Counted from the first letter of the stretch, positions 1 to 9,141 are shown. The stretch: DNA of 64,000 bases from an uncultured Prevotellaceae bacterium (GCA_905210415.1 CAJLWM010000006.1:4477-68476); one strand, 5' to 3'. The notes: generated from the letters alone by a model not told the origin. Program-made: numbers and translations.

Positions 1-733
1 AGATTGGGTCGCCAACGATGTTGGTGAGTTGCATAGTGTCGGCAGTGTTGATAGCGGCTTGTCCGAGAGGAGTAGCGCCAGTGTAAGAGTCAACGGGTGT
101 GCCTGCGCCCATACCGAATACCGAGTCGGTAGCTACGAATGCGGCATCGCCCGACATCTTAGATGGGTAGCCAAAGAATAGCACGGCGCGGGTGATGAGG
201 GCCACGTTGAAGATGTTCATGCCTGTGCCGCCAAACACTTCCTTGGCAAATATCACAGCGAATGCTGTAGCCACGGCAATCATCCACAGAGGAGTGTTGA
301 TAGGGCAGATGAGCGGAATGAGCAGTCCTGACACCAGAAAGCCCTCGTTAATTTCGTGTCCGCGGATTTGAGCACCCACAAATTCGATGCCCAGACCCAC
401 CACGTATGATACCACGATGCTTGGAAGCACTGCGGCAAGACCGAATAGGAATGTTTGGAAGAATGTTGCGCTCTGACCGATTGCGAGATAGTGTTGGTAG
501 CCCACGTTATACATGCCGAATAGCATGGCTGGGAGTAGGGCAACCACCACAACTATCATGGTGCGCTTGAGATCGATGCTGTCGTGAATCTGCACTCCTG
601 TTTTGCCCGAAGTGGAATTTGGGGTGAACAGGAAGGATTCAAAACCATCATACACCGATTGCAACTTGGCGTATTTGCCGCCAGGTTGGAAATTCGGCTT
701 GATGTTATCCATGAATTTTTTTAAAGCTTTCAC
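1..733 (-). CDS. nqrB: Na+-translocating NADH:quinone reductase subunit B (5' part only)
   Basis: Membrane subunit of the Na+-pumping NADH:quinone reductase; in known NqrB proteins it binds riboflavin and covalent FMN. The window holds about the first 244 codons and the gene runs off the left edge. Visible are the N-terminal stretch with KPNFQPGGK, the segment SIDLKRTMIVVVVALLPA opening the first membrane helix, and FGGTGMNIFNVALITRAVLF further on. I chose the GTG at 733 because the peptide it opens, (M)KALKKFMDNIKPNF, matches the usual family N-terminus; an ATG at 712 is the alternative and would lose seven residues. It lies 36 bases downstream of nqrA in the same direction, so the two are almost certainly co-transcribed. 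The frame is intact as far as it can be read. Confidence 0.93.
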   Translation of the reverse strand, partial: MKALKKFMDNIKPNFQPGGKYAKLQSVYDGFESFLFTPNSTSGKTGVQIHDSIDLKRTMIVVVVALLPAMLFGMYNVGYQHYLAIGQSATFFQTFLFGLAAVLPSIVVSYVVGLGIEFVGAQIRGHEINEGFLVSGLLIPLICPINTPLWMIAVATAFAVIFAKEVFGGTGMNIFNVALITRAVLFFGYPSKMSGDAAFVATDSVFGMGAGTPVDSYTGATPLGQAAINTADTMQLTNIVGDPI

Positions 734-769
734 TTTATTATCTTTTTTTGAGTTATTACTATGTTTGGG

Positions 770-2086
770 TTAGCACATTTCGGCGTATAGGCGGTTGAGG
801 CCGTTGCGCACGATGCGTTGCAATTCGAGTTTTGAGGTATCGGCATACTCAGCGAGTGCGAAATCCTCAGGCGCAACCTCGTAGATGCCGAGTTGCTCCA
901 TCTTCTCGATGTCGAATGTGATTATGGCCTTGATAAGGAATTCAGCGTAGATGTCCATAGGAATCATGCGGTCGTATTCGCCAGCCATCACGATGGCACG
1001 TTCGCCGCCGTTGATTTTCGAGTCAAACGATTTTGCTCGTTTGCCACCGAAGAGCCAACTGGTGAAGCTGTGATAGATGCTGAATTTGTTAGGACTAACA
1101 GACGCCCAGCCCATAAATTCGTCAGGGTGGTTGATGTCAGGGATCGCAGTGATCTGGCGGTAAGGACGGCGAAGATATTCGTCGATGCTCACGTGTGTGC
1201 CGGTGAGAACGTTGCCTGAGATTATGCGGGTGTTCTGTTCGTCGGTGACGATGCCGCTGATGATGTCGCGGATAGGAGCACCTTCGATAGCCTTCACTAT
1301 TTGTGGCTTGTTGGCTTTCTCGCCGGTGATAGCCACCAATGTGCTATAGTCTACCATGCCAGTGGCAAGCAGTTTGCCAATCTTTATCACGGTGACGATG
1401 TCGGTAGTCCAAATCACTTCACCCTTGTTGACAGGCTTGATGTTGGCAGCCTGTATGCCGGCATTGCCAGCAGGGTGAGGACCATCAAACACCACAGTGT
1501 TGTCTGATTCAATCACGTTGTCGGGTGAGCAACCGAGATAGACGTTGCCTTGTGTGAGGCTCTTCAGTGCTGCCACGCCGCGCTTGATGTGCTCCAGATT
1601 GCCTTCTGTGAAGATGCTAAATGGGGCAGCGAGCGGTGCTGAATCAAAACATGTGACGAAGATGTCGCGGGGCGCCACTTCGGGGCTTGGTACGATGTCG
1701 TAAGGGCGTTGGCGCAACATTGCCCATAGACCAGATTGCAACAGAGCCGATTTGACGTCGGTTACTGGAATTTGGTTACTTGTCTGTTTGCCGTCGCTCT
1801 CTATGATGATAGCCTCGATTTTGCGGCGCTCGCCACGGCGGATTTCCTTGATAGTGCCGCTTACTGGTGAACAGACTTTGATTGATTCTTGCGACTTGTC
1901 GTGATAGATGGCTTCGCCAGCATTTACTGTTTCGCCTTCTTTTTTCTCAAGTCGAGGGACGATGCCAGAAAAATCATCCGGCACAATCGCGTAATTTTGC
2001 GATTTGATAGTGCCTGAGATGGCGTAATCCTCGATAGCCCCTTTAAGCATAAGGTTATAACCTTTTTTTAACTTTATGGTTGTCAT
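770..2086 (-). CDS. nqrA: Na+-translocating NADH:quinone reductase subunit A
   Basis: Peripheral cytoplasmic subunit of the NQR complex, which couples electron transfer from NADH to quinone with Na+ export. The 438-residue length is close to the usual size of NqrA (about 450). The N-terminus (IKLKKGYNLMLKGA) and the following segment resembling a biotinyl-lipoyl/RnfC-type barrel (KVCSPVSGTIKEIRRGERRK, about residues 90-110) are typical. The body keeps the motif VFDGPHPAGNAGIQ. It is the first gene of the nqr operon, followed by nqrB, with a good TAnnTTTG promoter about 40 bases upstream of the start. No truncation or frameshift is seen. Confidence 0.96.
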   Translation of the reverse strand: MTTIKLKKGYNLMLKGAIEDYAISGTIKSQNYAIVPDDFSGIVPRLEKKEGETVNAGEAIYHDKSQESIKVCSPVSGTIKEIRRGERRKIEAIIIESDGKQTSNQIPVTDVKSALLQSGLWAMLRQRPYDIVPSPEVAPRDIFVTCFDSAPLAAPFSIFTEGNLEHIKRGVAALKSLTQGNVYLGCSPDNVIESDNTVVFDGPHPAGNAGIQAANIKPVNKGEVIWTTDIVTVIKIGKLLATGMVDYSTLVAITGEKANKPQIVKAIEGAPIRDIISGIVTDEQNTRIISGNVLTGTHVSIDEYLRRPYRQITAIPDINHPDEFMGWASVSPNKFSIYHSFTSWLFGGKRAKSFDSKINGGERAIVMAGEYDRMIPMDIYAEFLIKAIITFDIEKMEQLGIYEVAPEDFALAEYADTSKLELQRIVRNGLNRLYAEMC

Positions 2087-2122
2087 TCGATTGAATTATG
2101 ATTATACATTTCATTCGGAACA

Positions 2123-2154
2123 CAAAGTTATTAAAAATAATTAAGACTTGAAAA
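2123..2154 (-). promoter_or_regulatory. Promoter of the nqr operon
   Basis: On the minus strand TAACTTTG (2123-2130) matches the Bacteroidetes -7 consensus TAnnTTTG. A TTTT box (2151-2154) lies exactly 20 bases upstream in the -33 position, where TTTG is the consensus. The predicted transcript start is about 30 bases before nqrA. Confidence 0.6.
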
Positions 2155-2314
2155 TACCCTTGGCTAATTTCACATTATATATAATATATGGCGGCTTTAA
2201 TGGCGGTGGCGAAAAAATGAATATTTCACAATAAGGTGGCGCGAGAATGTGTTGAGGGAATGTTGCAGAGATGTTAAATTGCAATTAAATACCGAAAAAA
2301 AACCACGAAACCGC

Positions 2315-2346
2315 TTTGTGATATTGAAATATTTATAATATATTTG
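2315..2346 (+). promoter_or_regulatory. Consensus Bacteroidetes promoter for the exbB operon
   Basis: TTTG at 2315-2318, a 20-base spacer, then TATATTTG at 2339-2346: a full match to the Bacteroidetes -33/-7 consensus. Transcription would begin near 2353, leaving a leader of about 270 bases before the first gene at 2622. Confidence 0.75.
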
Positions 2347-2352
2347 CACTTG

Positions 2353-2621
2353 CATATCGGTGTGAAAGCGATACTTAGGGACCTGTTGAAAAGTGTTTCG
2401 AGGCGAACTGATTGATATACAATGGTGTATTATTGCGTCGGTGTGCAAAGGCTGAAGAAAAATGAGGACCTGCCTGGCGATATCATGAAAGAGATAATCA
2501 CTCTGATGATATAAAATGCTCACGGTGTGGTAAAATAAAAATATATGCCTCAGCGTTATAAGAGAAAACTATTAACACTATTAATAATTTAAATCATCAA
2601 AAAACTAACAATTATTTAATT
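2353..2621 (+). other. Long untranslated leader of the exbB operon
   Basis: About 270 bases without a convincing gene between the consensus promoter and exbB. The strand carries several short reading frames, for instance a 17-codon one opening with GTG near 2362, none with a clear ribosome-binding site. The last 60 bases before exbB are very A-rich, as is common upstream of well-translated Bacteroidetes genes. I recognise no known riboswitch. Confidence 0.4.
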
Positions 2622-3428
2622 ATGGAAGTTCAAAAGCCTAACAAACCAGCTAAGGCCACTGCTAAGAAAAAAGGTGGTATTAACGCATTTTTGGTAATTA
2701 TCCTTTGTTTCATCGCATCAGTATGTATGTATGTATTCGTACTTGGTGCTGACTCTAACTTTGAAAACGGTCACCCAGTAAACTTGCTCGGTACAGTACA
2801 CGAAGGTGGTTTCGTGGTGCCAATCATTTGGGGTCTCTTGTTCTTGGTTGTTGTTCTTTCAGTAGAACGCTTCATCGCTCTTTCTAAGGCTACAGGTGCT
2901 AAGAGCACTGACAAGTTCGTTGCAGAACTTAAGAAGGCTCTCGAAACTGGCAAGGTAGAAGACGCTAAGAACGTATGTGCAAAGCAAGGTGGTGCAATCG
3001 GTAACGCTGTTCTCTGCGCTGTTAACAAGTACGAAGAAATGCTTACAGAAACTGCACTTAAGAAGGAAGACCGTGCATTGGCAATCCGCAACGCTTTGGA
3101 CGAAGGTATCAACTTCGAAATGCCAACATTGCAACAAAATATGCCAATCATTTTCACCAACACTACTCTCGGTACTCTTATGGGTCTGTTCGGTACTGTG
3201 CTTGGTATGATCAAGTCATTCTCTGCTCTTGGTAACTCAGGTGCTCCTGACTCATCAGCACTTTCTCAAGGTATTTCTGAGGCCCTTGTAAATACCGCTT
3301 CTGGTATCGCAACTGGTGCTCTCGCAGTTATCGCTTACAACTACTACGATACTAAGATCAACGACATCACCTACAAGATGAACGAAGCAGGTGCTGCCAT
3401 CATCGCTGTATTTGAAGCAAAGGCATAA
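2622..3428 (+). CDS. exbB: MotA/TolQ/ExbB proton channel family protein
   Basis: Inner-membrane proton-channel subunit of a TonB-type energy-transduction complex. A short charged N-terminus (residues 1-20) precedes a first helix (about 23-43), a second helix begins near residue 66 (VPIIWGLLFLVVVLSVER), and the conserved pore helices lie near 170-195 (TLGTLMGLFGTVLGMIKSF) and 215-245. The GLFGTVLGMI pattern is the TolQ/ExbB signature. At 268 residues it is a little longer than E. coli ExbB. Codon choice is strongly biased to GGT, GCT, AAC and CGT, as in highly expressed genes. It heads the cluster exbB-exbD-exbD-tonB, all on the plus strand with short gaps. Confidence 0.93.
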   Translation: MEVQKPNKPAKATAKKKGGINAFLVIILCFIASVCMYVFVLGADSNFENGHPVNLLGTVHEGGFVVPIIWGLLFLVVVLSVERFIALSKATGAKSTDKFVAELKKALETGKVEDAKNVCAKQGGAIGNAVLCAVNKYEEMLTETALKKEDRALAIRNALDEGINFEMPTLQQNMPIIFTNTTLGTLMGLFGTVLGMIKSFSALGNSGAPDSSALSQGISEALVNTASGIATGALAVIAYNYYDTKINDITYKMNEAGAAIIAVFEAKA

Positions 3429-3481
3429 TTGCATTGAAGGAATATTAATTGAGAAACAAAACAAAAAAGTAAAAACAAACT

Positions 3482-4183
3482 ATGAAAGTTAAGACAGAGA
3501 AAAAGAAACCATTCATCGATATGACTGCGATGAGTGACGTTACTGTGCTCTTGCTTACCTTCTTCATGTTGACTTCTACATTCCTTCAAAAAGAACCAAT
3601 CACCGTAATCACTCCAGCATCAGTATCAGAAGAGAAGGTGCCAGAACAAAACTTGATTACAGTGCTTGTCGATACTAAGGGTCGTGTGTTCTTGTCGCTT
3701 GCGGGTGATAAAGACTCAACTCAATCAAGCGACAAGGTGCGCGTTGAATTGTTGAAGAATGTAGTATCAGAATACAATAAGTCAAATCCAAACTCAAAGA
3801 TTGAACTTACACAAGCTCAATGCCAAGTGTTCGGTAGCACTTATATGTTTGGCTTGCCACTCAAGAACCTTTCTCAATGGTTGAGCATGACTCCAGACCA
3901 AAGAGATGAGGCTGTTGACCCAGCGAAGAATCCAAACTGCGGTATTCCAATCGACATGAACGAAGACGCCAGCAAACCAAATGAATTCCAAATGTGGATG
4001 AAGGCTGCATACAATACTTCAAACGGTAACTTGCAAACAGCCATCAAACAGGGTAAAGGTATCGCCATCAAGGCTGACGGTAATACTCCATACTCTATTG
4101 TTCAAGTGGTTATGGATAATCTTCAGACTTTGAAGATGAATAAGTTTACATTGTTAACAGCTCTAAAAACTGAAGGAGAATAA
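3482..4183 (+). CDS. exbD: ExbD/TolR family biopolymer transport protein (first copy)
   Basis: Partner of ExbB in the proton-driven motor. One N-terminal transmembrane helix (about residues 20-37, VTVLLLTFFMLTSTF) is preceded by the conserved acidic residue D19 in TAMSDV, the position used for proton transfer in ExbD/TolR. The rest is a periplasmic domain, longer (233 residues) than in E. coli ExbD (141), with an extra central region around residues 110-165 of unknown role. It follows exbB by 53 bases and is 2 bases from the second exbD copy, so the two ExbD proteins are translated together. Confidence 0.9.
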   Translation: MKVKTEKKKPFIDMTAMSDVTVLLLTFFMLTSTFLQKEPITVITPASVSEEKVPEQNLITVLVDTKGRVFLSLAGDKDSTQSSDKVRVELLKNVVSEYNKSNPNSKIELTQAQCQVFGSTYMFGLPLKNLSQWLSMTPDQRDEAVDPAKNPNCGIPIDMNEDASKPNEFQMWMKAAYNTSNGNLQTAIKQGKGIAIKADGNTPYSIVQVVMDNLQTLKMNKFTLLTALKTEGE

Positions 4184-4185
4184 TC

Positions 4186-4857
4186 ATGGCAAAAGGAAAG
4201 ACATATTCGGAGAAAAAAGACGTACGCGTCGATTTCACCCCTATGGTGGATATGAACATGCTTTTGATTACATTCTTCATGCTATGTACCACAATGATCA
4301 AGTCGCAAACTCTTCAAATCAGTTTGCCTTCTAACGAAAAGGTTGAGAAGCAAGATCAAAACAAGGTAAAGCAATCAGAGGCTATTACAGTGATTCTTGA
4401 CAGTGAATTAGATAAGGACGGAGTGCCTGTAAAGAATTTCGTTTATTATTACGAAGGTATGCCAGAAGTTTCTGAAAACGCAGGTGTGGTAGAAAGTAAT
4501 ATGAAGGAAATTGCTTTCTTGCCAAACGAAAATGGTAAGGCTCAAGGTATCCGTGCCGTATTCCAAGAGAGAAACAAACAAGTGCTTGAGAAGATCAACG
4601 AACTCAAGGCAAGATGGAAGAATAAGGAACTTTCTGACTCGGCTTATCAAGCTAAGGCTAAGGAAATCCGTAACGACTCTACTCTTACTCGTCCAGTTGT
4701 AATCATCAAGGCTACTCCTAACGCAAGCTACACCAGCCTTGTTACTGCTCTCGATGAAATGCAAATCAACAATATCAGCCGTTATCAGATTGACCGTATC
4801 AATACGACCGACTCTGCTATGATGACTCCATATTTGTTGAAACGTCTAAAGCACTAA
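4186..4857 (+). CDS. exbD: ExbD/TolR family biopolymer transport protein (second copy)
   Basis: Second ExbD-type subunit. The motif DFTPMVDMNMLLITFFML places the conserved Asp at residue 22 just before and into the single membrane helix (about 22-40); the remainder is periplasmic. It is a clear paralogue of the preceding gene but diverges strongly after the helix and has a charged, helix-prone middle (about residues 125-165). Two ExbD genes in tandem behind one ExbB is a common arrangement in Bacteroidetes. A 53-base gap separates it from tonB. Confidence 0.9.
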   Translation: MAKGKTYSEKKDVRVDFTPMVDMNMLLITFFMLCTTMIKSQTLQISLPSNEKVEKQDQNKVKQSEAITVILDSELDKDGVPVKNFVYYYEGMPEVSENAGVVESNMKEIAFLPNENGKAQGIRAVFQERNKQVLEKINELKARWKNKELSDSAYQAKAKEIRNDSTLTRPVVIIKATPNASYTSLVTALDEMQINNISRYQIDRINTTDSAMMTPYLLKRLKH

Positions 4858-4910
4858 TTTGGTAAGATCGTTTATTAGTTGAACTATTAAAATCAAGAAG
4901 GAATTTAATT

Positions 4911-5774
4911 ATGGCAAAGAATGTAGATCTTACATCAAGAGAATGGTGCGACTTGGTATTTGAAGGCCGAAACAAGAGCTTCGGCGCTTACGTTTTGCGT
5001 TTGGATTCAAAGCCACGTCACTTGAAGGCATTCATCTATACTCTTATTGGCGCTCTCATACTTGGTATTGTTGCATTCTCTTATTTGAAGGTTTCTGCCT
5101 ACATTGAAGAGCAACGCATCAAGGACGCCGCTGAACAGCAAATGGCATTCGTTGACACTGCTGCTGAAGAAGAGGAGGAAGAAGAAGAAACTCAAGAAAG
5201 AATTGAAGAACAAAAGCCTGAGGCTCTCCCAGAAGAAATCCTCAACACCGTTAAGGTAACTGAGCTTCTTATCGCTAAGGATGAGGAAGTTCGTTCAGAG
5301 GACGAAATCAAGACTCAGGATGAATTGAAGGAAACTCAAACTGCTTTCGGTCAAACAGACTTCGATAAGGGTACTGACGACCGCAACATCACTCGTGAAC
5401 ACAAAAACGAGGTTATCGTTGAAGAAAAGAAGCCAGAACCAGTTAAGGAAGAAGTCTTTAAGGCTGTAGAGCAAATGCCTACATTCCCTGGTGGTGAAGC
5501 TGCTTTGATGAAGTATTTGAAAGATCACATCAACTATCCAACAGTTGCAATGGAAAACAACGTGCAAGGTAAGGTTATCGTGCAATTCGTTGTTACCAAG
5601 ACTGGTAAGGTAGGTGAAGTAAAGGTTGCTCGCTCGGTTGACCGCGACCTCGATAGGGAAGCCGTTCGCGTATGTAAGTCTCTCCCAGACTTCATCCCTG
5701 GACGTATGAATGGTCAAGCAGTGAACGTATGGTACACTCTTCCAGTACAATTCAAACTTCAAAACGCTAACTAA
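4911..5774 (+). CDS. tonB: TonB-family energy transducer
   Basis: Carries energy from ExbB/ExbD across the periplasm to outer-membrane TonB-dependent receptors. The cytoplasmic N-terminus has the Bacteroidetes-type motif EGRNKSFGAYVLR (about residues 18-30), followed by one membrane helix (about 40-62). A highly acidic stretch comes next (EEEEEEETQERIEEQ near 81-95) and then a Pro/Glu/Lys linker. The C-terminal TonB domain spans about residues 185-285, with MPTFPGGEAALMKYLKDHI, YPTVAMENNVQGKVIVQFVV and a closing WYTLPVQFKL. The 287-residue length is normal for the group. It is last in the cluster and is followed by a strong terminator. Confidence 0.93.
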   Translation: MAKNVDLTSREWCDLVFEGRNKSFGAYVLRLDSKPRHLKAFIYTLIGALILGIVAFSYLKVSAYIEEQRIKDAAEQQMAFVDTAAEEEEEEEETQERIEEQKPEALPEEILNTVKVTELLIAKDEEVRSEDEIKTQDELKETQTAFGQTDFDKGTDDRNITREHKNEVIVEEKKPEPVKEEVFKAVEQMPTFPGGEAALMKYLKDHINYPTVAMENNVQGKVIVQFVVTKTGKVGEVKVARSVDRDLDREAVRVCKSLPDFIPGRMNGQAVNVWYTLPVQFKLQNAN

Positions 5775-5804
5775 TTGCGATAAATCGTAATTAACTATAC
5801 AATA

Positions 5805-5836
5805 AGGGCTGCATCGATGCGATGTGGCCCTTTTTT
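5805..5836 (+). terminator. Intrinsic terminator after tonB
   Basis: A 12-base-pair stem (AGGGCTGCATCG with CGATGTGGCCCT, two G-U pairs) is followed directly by six T. It closes the exbB-tonB transcription unit. Confidence 0.85.
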
Positions 5837-6151
5837 CGCACCGTGATCGCTGATGTTGACTTGTGTCACTCTGGTTGAAAGTATAGGAGATTGGGCTAGT
5901 TTTGTCAACGTGTCTATAATTCTTCTTAGATCGCTTTTTCGCGCTTCTTTTGCGTGCAATCAGCCCTTGTGTAGTGCCTTTTGAATTTCTTAACCAAAAT
6001 TGTGCAAAAAGTTATGTGGCAAAGCACTTTGTTACGGCATTTTTGATTAACTTTACAAAGAATAATTTTGCATAGGTATGTGCTCGTGTGATATATTGAG
6101 AAGAGAGCTAAAAACTTAATGCTGCTAAAGAGAAAATTATTAGTATTTAAT
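5837..6151 (+). other. Intergenic region with a probable promoter
   Basis: No gene is supported here. TAATTTTG at 6063-6070 fits the -7 consensus, with TTTG at 6042-6045 only 17 bases upstream (20 is usual), so it is a likely but imperfect promoter for the next three genes. The remainder shows nothing I can assign. Confidence 0.4.
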
Positions 6152-6370
6152 ATGGAGCAACAAGCAAACAAAAAAGACACTAAAAAGAGCATCAAGGTGA
6201 TGTTTGGTCTGTTTATGATATTCATCTATGTGGGCATGGGTATACTCGTGCTGCTTGGGATGTTTGACTGGTTGCCAAATTGGGCAAGATATTCATTGGG
6301 AAGCTTGTTTATCGTGTATGGAATCTGGCGTTGCTATAGATATGTGGCTGGAATAGATGCTCGGATCTGA
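6152..6370 (+). CDS. Small two-helix membrane protein
   Basis: A 72-residue protein with a charged N-terminus (MEQQANKKDTKKS) and two hydrophobic helices, about residues 15-35 (VMFGLFMIFIYVGMGILVLL) and 45-62 (YSLGSLFIVYGIWRCYRYV). An ATG 33 bases upstream is also in frame, but the 6152 start gives the more natural soluble N-terminus. It lies 66 bases before the PstS-like gene in the same direction. I do not recognise a named family; small proteins of this kind sit in the same neighbourhood in other Bacteroidetes, but that is from memory. Its function is unknown. Confidence 0.7.
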   Translation: MEQQANKKDTKKSIKVMFGLFMIFIYVGMGILVLLGMFDWLPNWARYSLGSLFIVYGIWRCYRYVAGIDARI

Positions 6371-6436
6371 TTTTCGCTAAGCAAACAATTGAATAGAAAA
6401 ATGTTATTGTTAAACGCATAAAAAATAGACGTTGTT

Positions 6437-7426
6437 ATGAGAAAGACTTTGTTTACGATGGCTGCTGCCATGCTCGCAGCAACTGTAATGGTATCGTGCG
6501 GTAAGTCGAAGACCACCGGCGTGGAGGACACTACTACCAGTGGTATGGCTTCTATTGTGTGCGACCAATCATTTCAAAATATCCTGAACCAGGAAATCGA
6601 GGTGTTTGAGTTTACTTATCCTAAAGCAAGCATCATCCCATTCTATCAAGACGAGCAATCGGCTATCGACTCGTTGTTGCAGATGAAGACACGCTTGATA
6701 GTCACTGCGCATGAGTTGACTCAAAACCAGAAAGACTATCTGAAGTCGAAGAACCGTCCGGCACGCACACAGCGATTGGCTGTGGATGCCATAGCTTTGA
6801 TTGTCAACAAGGATAATGATATAGACGAACTCAGTATGCAAGACCTCCGCGATATATTCAGCGGCAAGGTGGCAAAGTGGGGTGAAATCACACCTACTAA
6901 GCTAAAGCGCGACAGCATCGCTGTGGTGTTTGATGCAAGCGGCTCAAGCATTCAGCGCTATATGAGCGACTCATTGCTCAATGGCAAACCATTTTTGAAG
7001 AATGTGTATGCTCAAGGTTCTACCGAGGCTGTGTTTGACCTTGTTCAGAATCGTAAGAACGCCATCGGTATTGTGGGCGTAAGTTGGATTACTGCCGACA
7101 TGAAGGGTAAGAGCGAACCAGTGGAGCAACGTGTGGAGCGCCTCAATCAAAACGACACCACCGCAATCGACTTTGAGAGCAGTCGCTTTAAGGTGCTTAA
7201 GGTGCGTCGCGACGATGAGTTGATAGGCTATAAGCCATATCAGGTGTATATCTATGATGCCCGCTATCCATTGTATCGCAGCATCTATGTGACATGCACA
7301 GGTCCTGTGGGAGGTTTGGCACAAGGTTTTTATTGCTTCCTCACCGGATTTATCGGTCAGAAGATAATTCAAAACACCGGTGTGCTTCCAGCAGCTATTC
7401 AGCCACGAGTGGTGAGCATTAATTAA
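6437..7426 (+). CDS. PstS-like substrate-binding lipoprotein
   Basis: Periplasmic lipoprotein of the phosphate-binding (PBP-like) fold. The lipobox VMVSC puts the lipidated cysteine at residue 21. The PstS-type elements VDAIALIVNKDND, the segment around LRDIFSGKVAKWGEI and FDASGSSIQRYMSDS are visible. It ends with a normal C-terminal lobe (329 residues in total). There are no pstCAB genes nearby, and the gene sits between a TonB-ExbB cluster and a TPR gene, so a role as a phosphate importer subunit is doubtful. Binding of phosphate or another oxyanion is only inferred. Confidence 0.82.
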   Translation: MRKTLFTMAAAMLAATVMVSCGKSKTTGVEDTTTSGMASIVCDQSFQNILNQEIEVFEFTYPKASIIPFYQDEQSAIDSLLQMKTRLIVTAHELTQNQKDYLKSKNRPARTQRLAVDAIALIVNKDNDIDELSMQDLRDIFSGKVAKWGEITPTKLKRDSIAVVFDASGSSIQRYMSDSLLNGKPFLKNVYAQGSTEAVFDLVQNRKNAIGIVGVSWITADMKGKSEPVEQRVERLNQNDTTAIDFESSRFKVLKVRRDDELIGYKPYQVYIYDARYPLYRSIYVTCTGPVGGLAQGFYCFLTGFIGQKIIQNTGVLPAAIQPRVVSIN

Positions 7427-7500
7427 ACCATCGAGAGATATTATAAGTCAAAATAGAAAGAGAGAAAAAGAAAATTAATAATTATTATAAACAGATAGAA

Positions 7501-9111
7501 ATGAAACTTAAGATTTTTGCAATCCTTTTATTAGGTGGCTCATTGATGAGCAATGCACAAGGTTACAAGGACGGTATTGAGTATTTCAAGGTTGGCAAGT
7601 TGGACAACGCTAAGGAATTGCTCAACAAGAACCTTAATGACCCACAAACTGTAAAAAGCCAGGCTTATTGCTATCTTGGTCACATTGAAGCCGCTAATGG
7701 CAATGTGGCAGCAGCCAAGGATTTCTACAACAAGGGTTTGGCAGCAGATGCTAACGATCCATTCAACATCATAGCACTCGGTGCTTTGGATTTGAAGGCA
7801 GGCAATTCTAAGGCTGCTGAAGAGAAGTTTAAGGACGCAGTGAAGCTCGACAAGAAGAATGCATCGGTGTATTCAGCAATCGCTCGCGCTTACTACAATG
7901 CTGATCCTGTGGCTTATGCTAAGGACCTCGGTAAGAACATAGAAAAGGCTCGTAAGACCGATCCTAAGAACCCAGACGTGTGCATCCTTGAAGGCGATAT
8001 GAGAGCTGCTGAAAAGGACAACGGTGGTGCTGCTGGTAATTACGAAATGGCGTTTACTTACGACCCAGACAATGAAGAGGCTTATGTGAAGTATGCCAAT
8101 ACTTATTTCTTCGTAAACCCAGAAATGGCAGTTTCTCGTCTTAAAGAACTCGTAGCTAAGAAGCCACAATCTGCACTTGCTCAACGTGAGCTTGCTGAAA
8201 AGTACTATGAACTTAACGATGGTGCTAAGGCTGCAGAACAATATGGCAAATATATCCAGAACCCTAACCACTTCAAGCAAGATGAGGTTCGCTACGTGCA
8301 ATTGATGTTCTTCGGCGAAGAATATCAACAATCTTTCGACTTGGCTACAAAAATCCGTAGCGAAATTGCTGCCAACGACAAGAACAACTTCTATATGTGC
8401 CGTATGCAACTCTACAACATGGTAGCATTGCAAAACTGGACAGAAGCAGAAAAGTATGGCGCTGAATTGTTCGGCTTGAACATCGCTGGCACTGAATATG
8501 CATCTAAGGACTTCGTTGACTATGCTGCTGCACTCAAGGGCGTAGGTAAGACTGAAGAATCAATCGCTGAATACGAAAAGGCTGTTGAATACAATCCTAA
8601 CAACTTGGATTTGCTCAACCAATTGATCGACGTATATGATGAAGCAAAGAACTACGAAAAGGCTGCATTATATTACCAAAAGATTGTTGATAGCGACCAA
8701 TGCAAGGCTAACGACTTGTATGTTATGTCAACAAAATACTTCAACTGGGCAGTAACTACTGAAGATGCTGCAAAGAAGGCAACTGCTATTGAAGGCGCTC
8801 GCAAATATGCTGCTATGGCTAATGAACGCGTTCCTGGCAACTACCGTATCGTTCAACAACAAGCTAAGGTGGAATACCTCGATGGTAAGAATGACGAAGC
8901 TGTGAAGTACTATGAACAAGTAATCAGCATCCTTAACGAAAAGGAAAACAAGGAAGACTACAAGGATACTTACATCTCAATCTACAACAACTTGGCTCGT
9001 ATCGCATTTGACAAGGGCGATATGGAAGCAGCTAAGGGTTACTACAACAAGTGGCTCGAATTCGATCCAGAAAACGAAGCACTTCGCAAGTATGTAGAAA
9101 CTTTGAAGTAA
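7501..9111 (+). CDS. Secreted tetratricopeptide-repeat protein
   Basis: A 536-residue protein with a signal peptide (about residues 1-19, ending SNAQ) followed by TPR-like helix pairs along the whole length. Recurring motifs include KVGKLDNAKELL, YNKGLAADANDPFN, YEKAVEYNPNNLDLLN and a final YYNKWLEFDPENEALRKYV. No catalytic domain is seen, so it is probably a periplasmic or outer-membrane scaffold. Codon usage is of the highly expressed type, like the exbB cluster. It follows the PstS-like gene by 74 bases and is closed by a strong terminator. Its partner is unknown; the neighbourhood suggests a link to TonB energy transduction, which is inference. Confidence 0.85.
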   Translation: MKLKIFAILLLGGSLMSNAQGYKDGIEYFKVGKLDNAKELLNKNLNDPQTVKSQAYCYLGHIEAANGNVAAAKDFYNKGLAADANDPFNIIALGALDLKAGNSKAAEEKFKDAVKLDKKNASVYSAIARAYYNADPVAYAKDLGKNIEKARKTDPKNPDVCILEGDMRAAEKDNGGAAGNYEMAFTYDPDNEEAYVKYANTYFFVNPEMAVSRLKELVAKKPQSALAQRELAEKYYELNDGAKAAEQYGKYIQNPNHFKQDEVRYVQLMFFGEEYQQSFDLATKIRSEIAANDKNNFYMCRMQLYNMVALQNWTEAEKYGAELFGLNIAGTEYASKDFVDYAAALKGVGKTEESIAEYEKAVEYNPNNLDLLNQLIDVYDEAKNYEKAALYYQKIVDSDQCKANDLYVMSTKYFNWAVTTEDAAKKATAIEGARKYAAMANERVPGNYRIVQQQAKVEYLDGKNDEAVKYYEQVISILNEKENKEDYKDTYISIYNNLARIAFDKGDMEAAKGYYNKWLEFDPENEALRKYVETLK

Positions 9112-9141
9112 TATCTTAGTTATTTAGAGAAAAATCATAGA

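Noticed and set aside
2197..2523. A 108-codon open frame on the minus strand in the gap before exbB
   Set aside because: It starts with GTG, has no ribosome-binding site, covers the consensus exbB promoter on the other strand and has low-complexity AT-driven composition.
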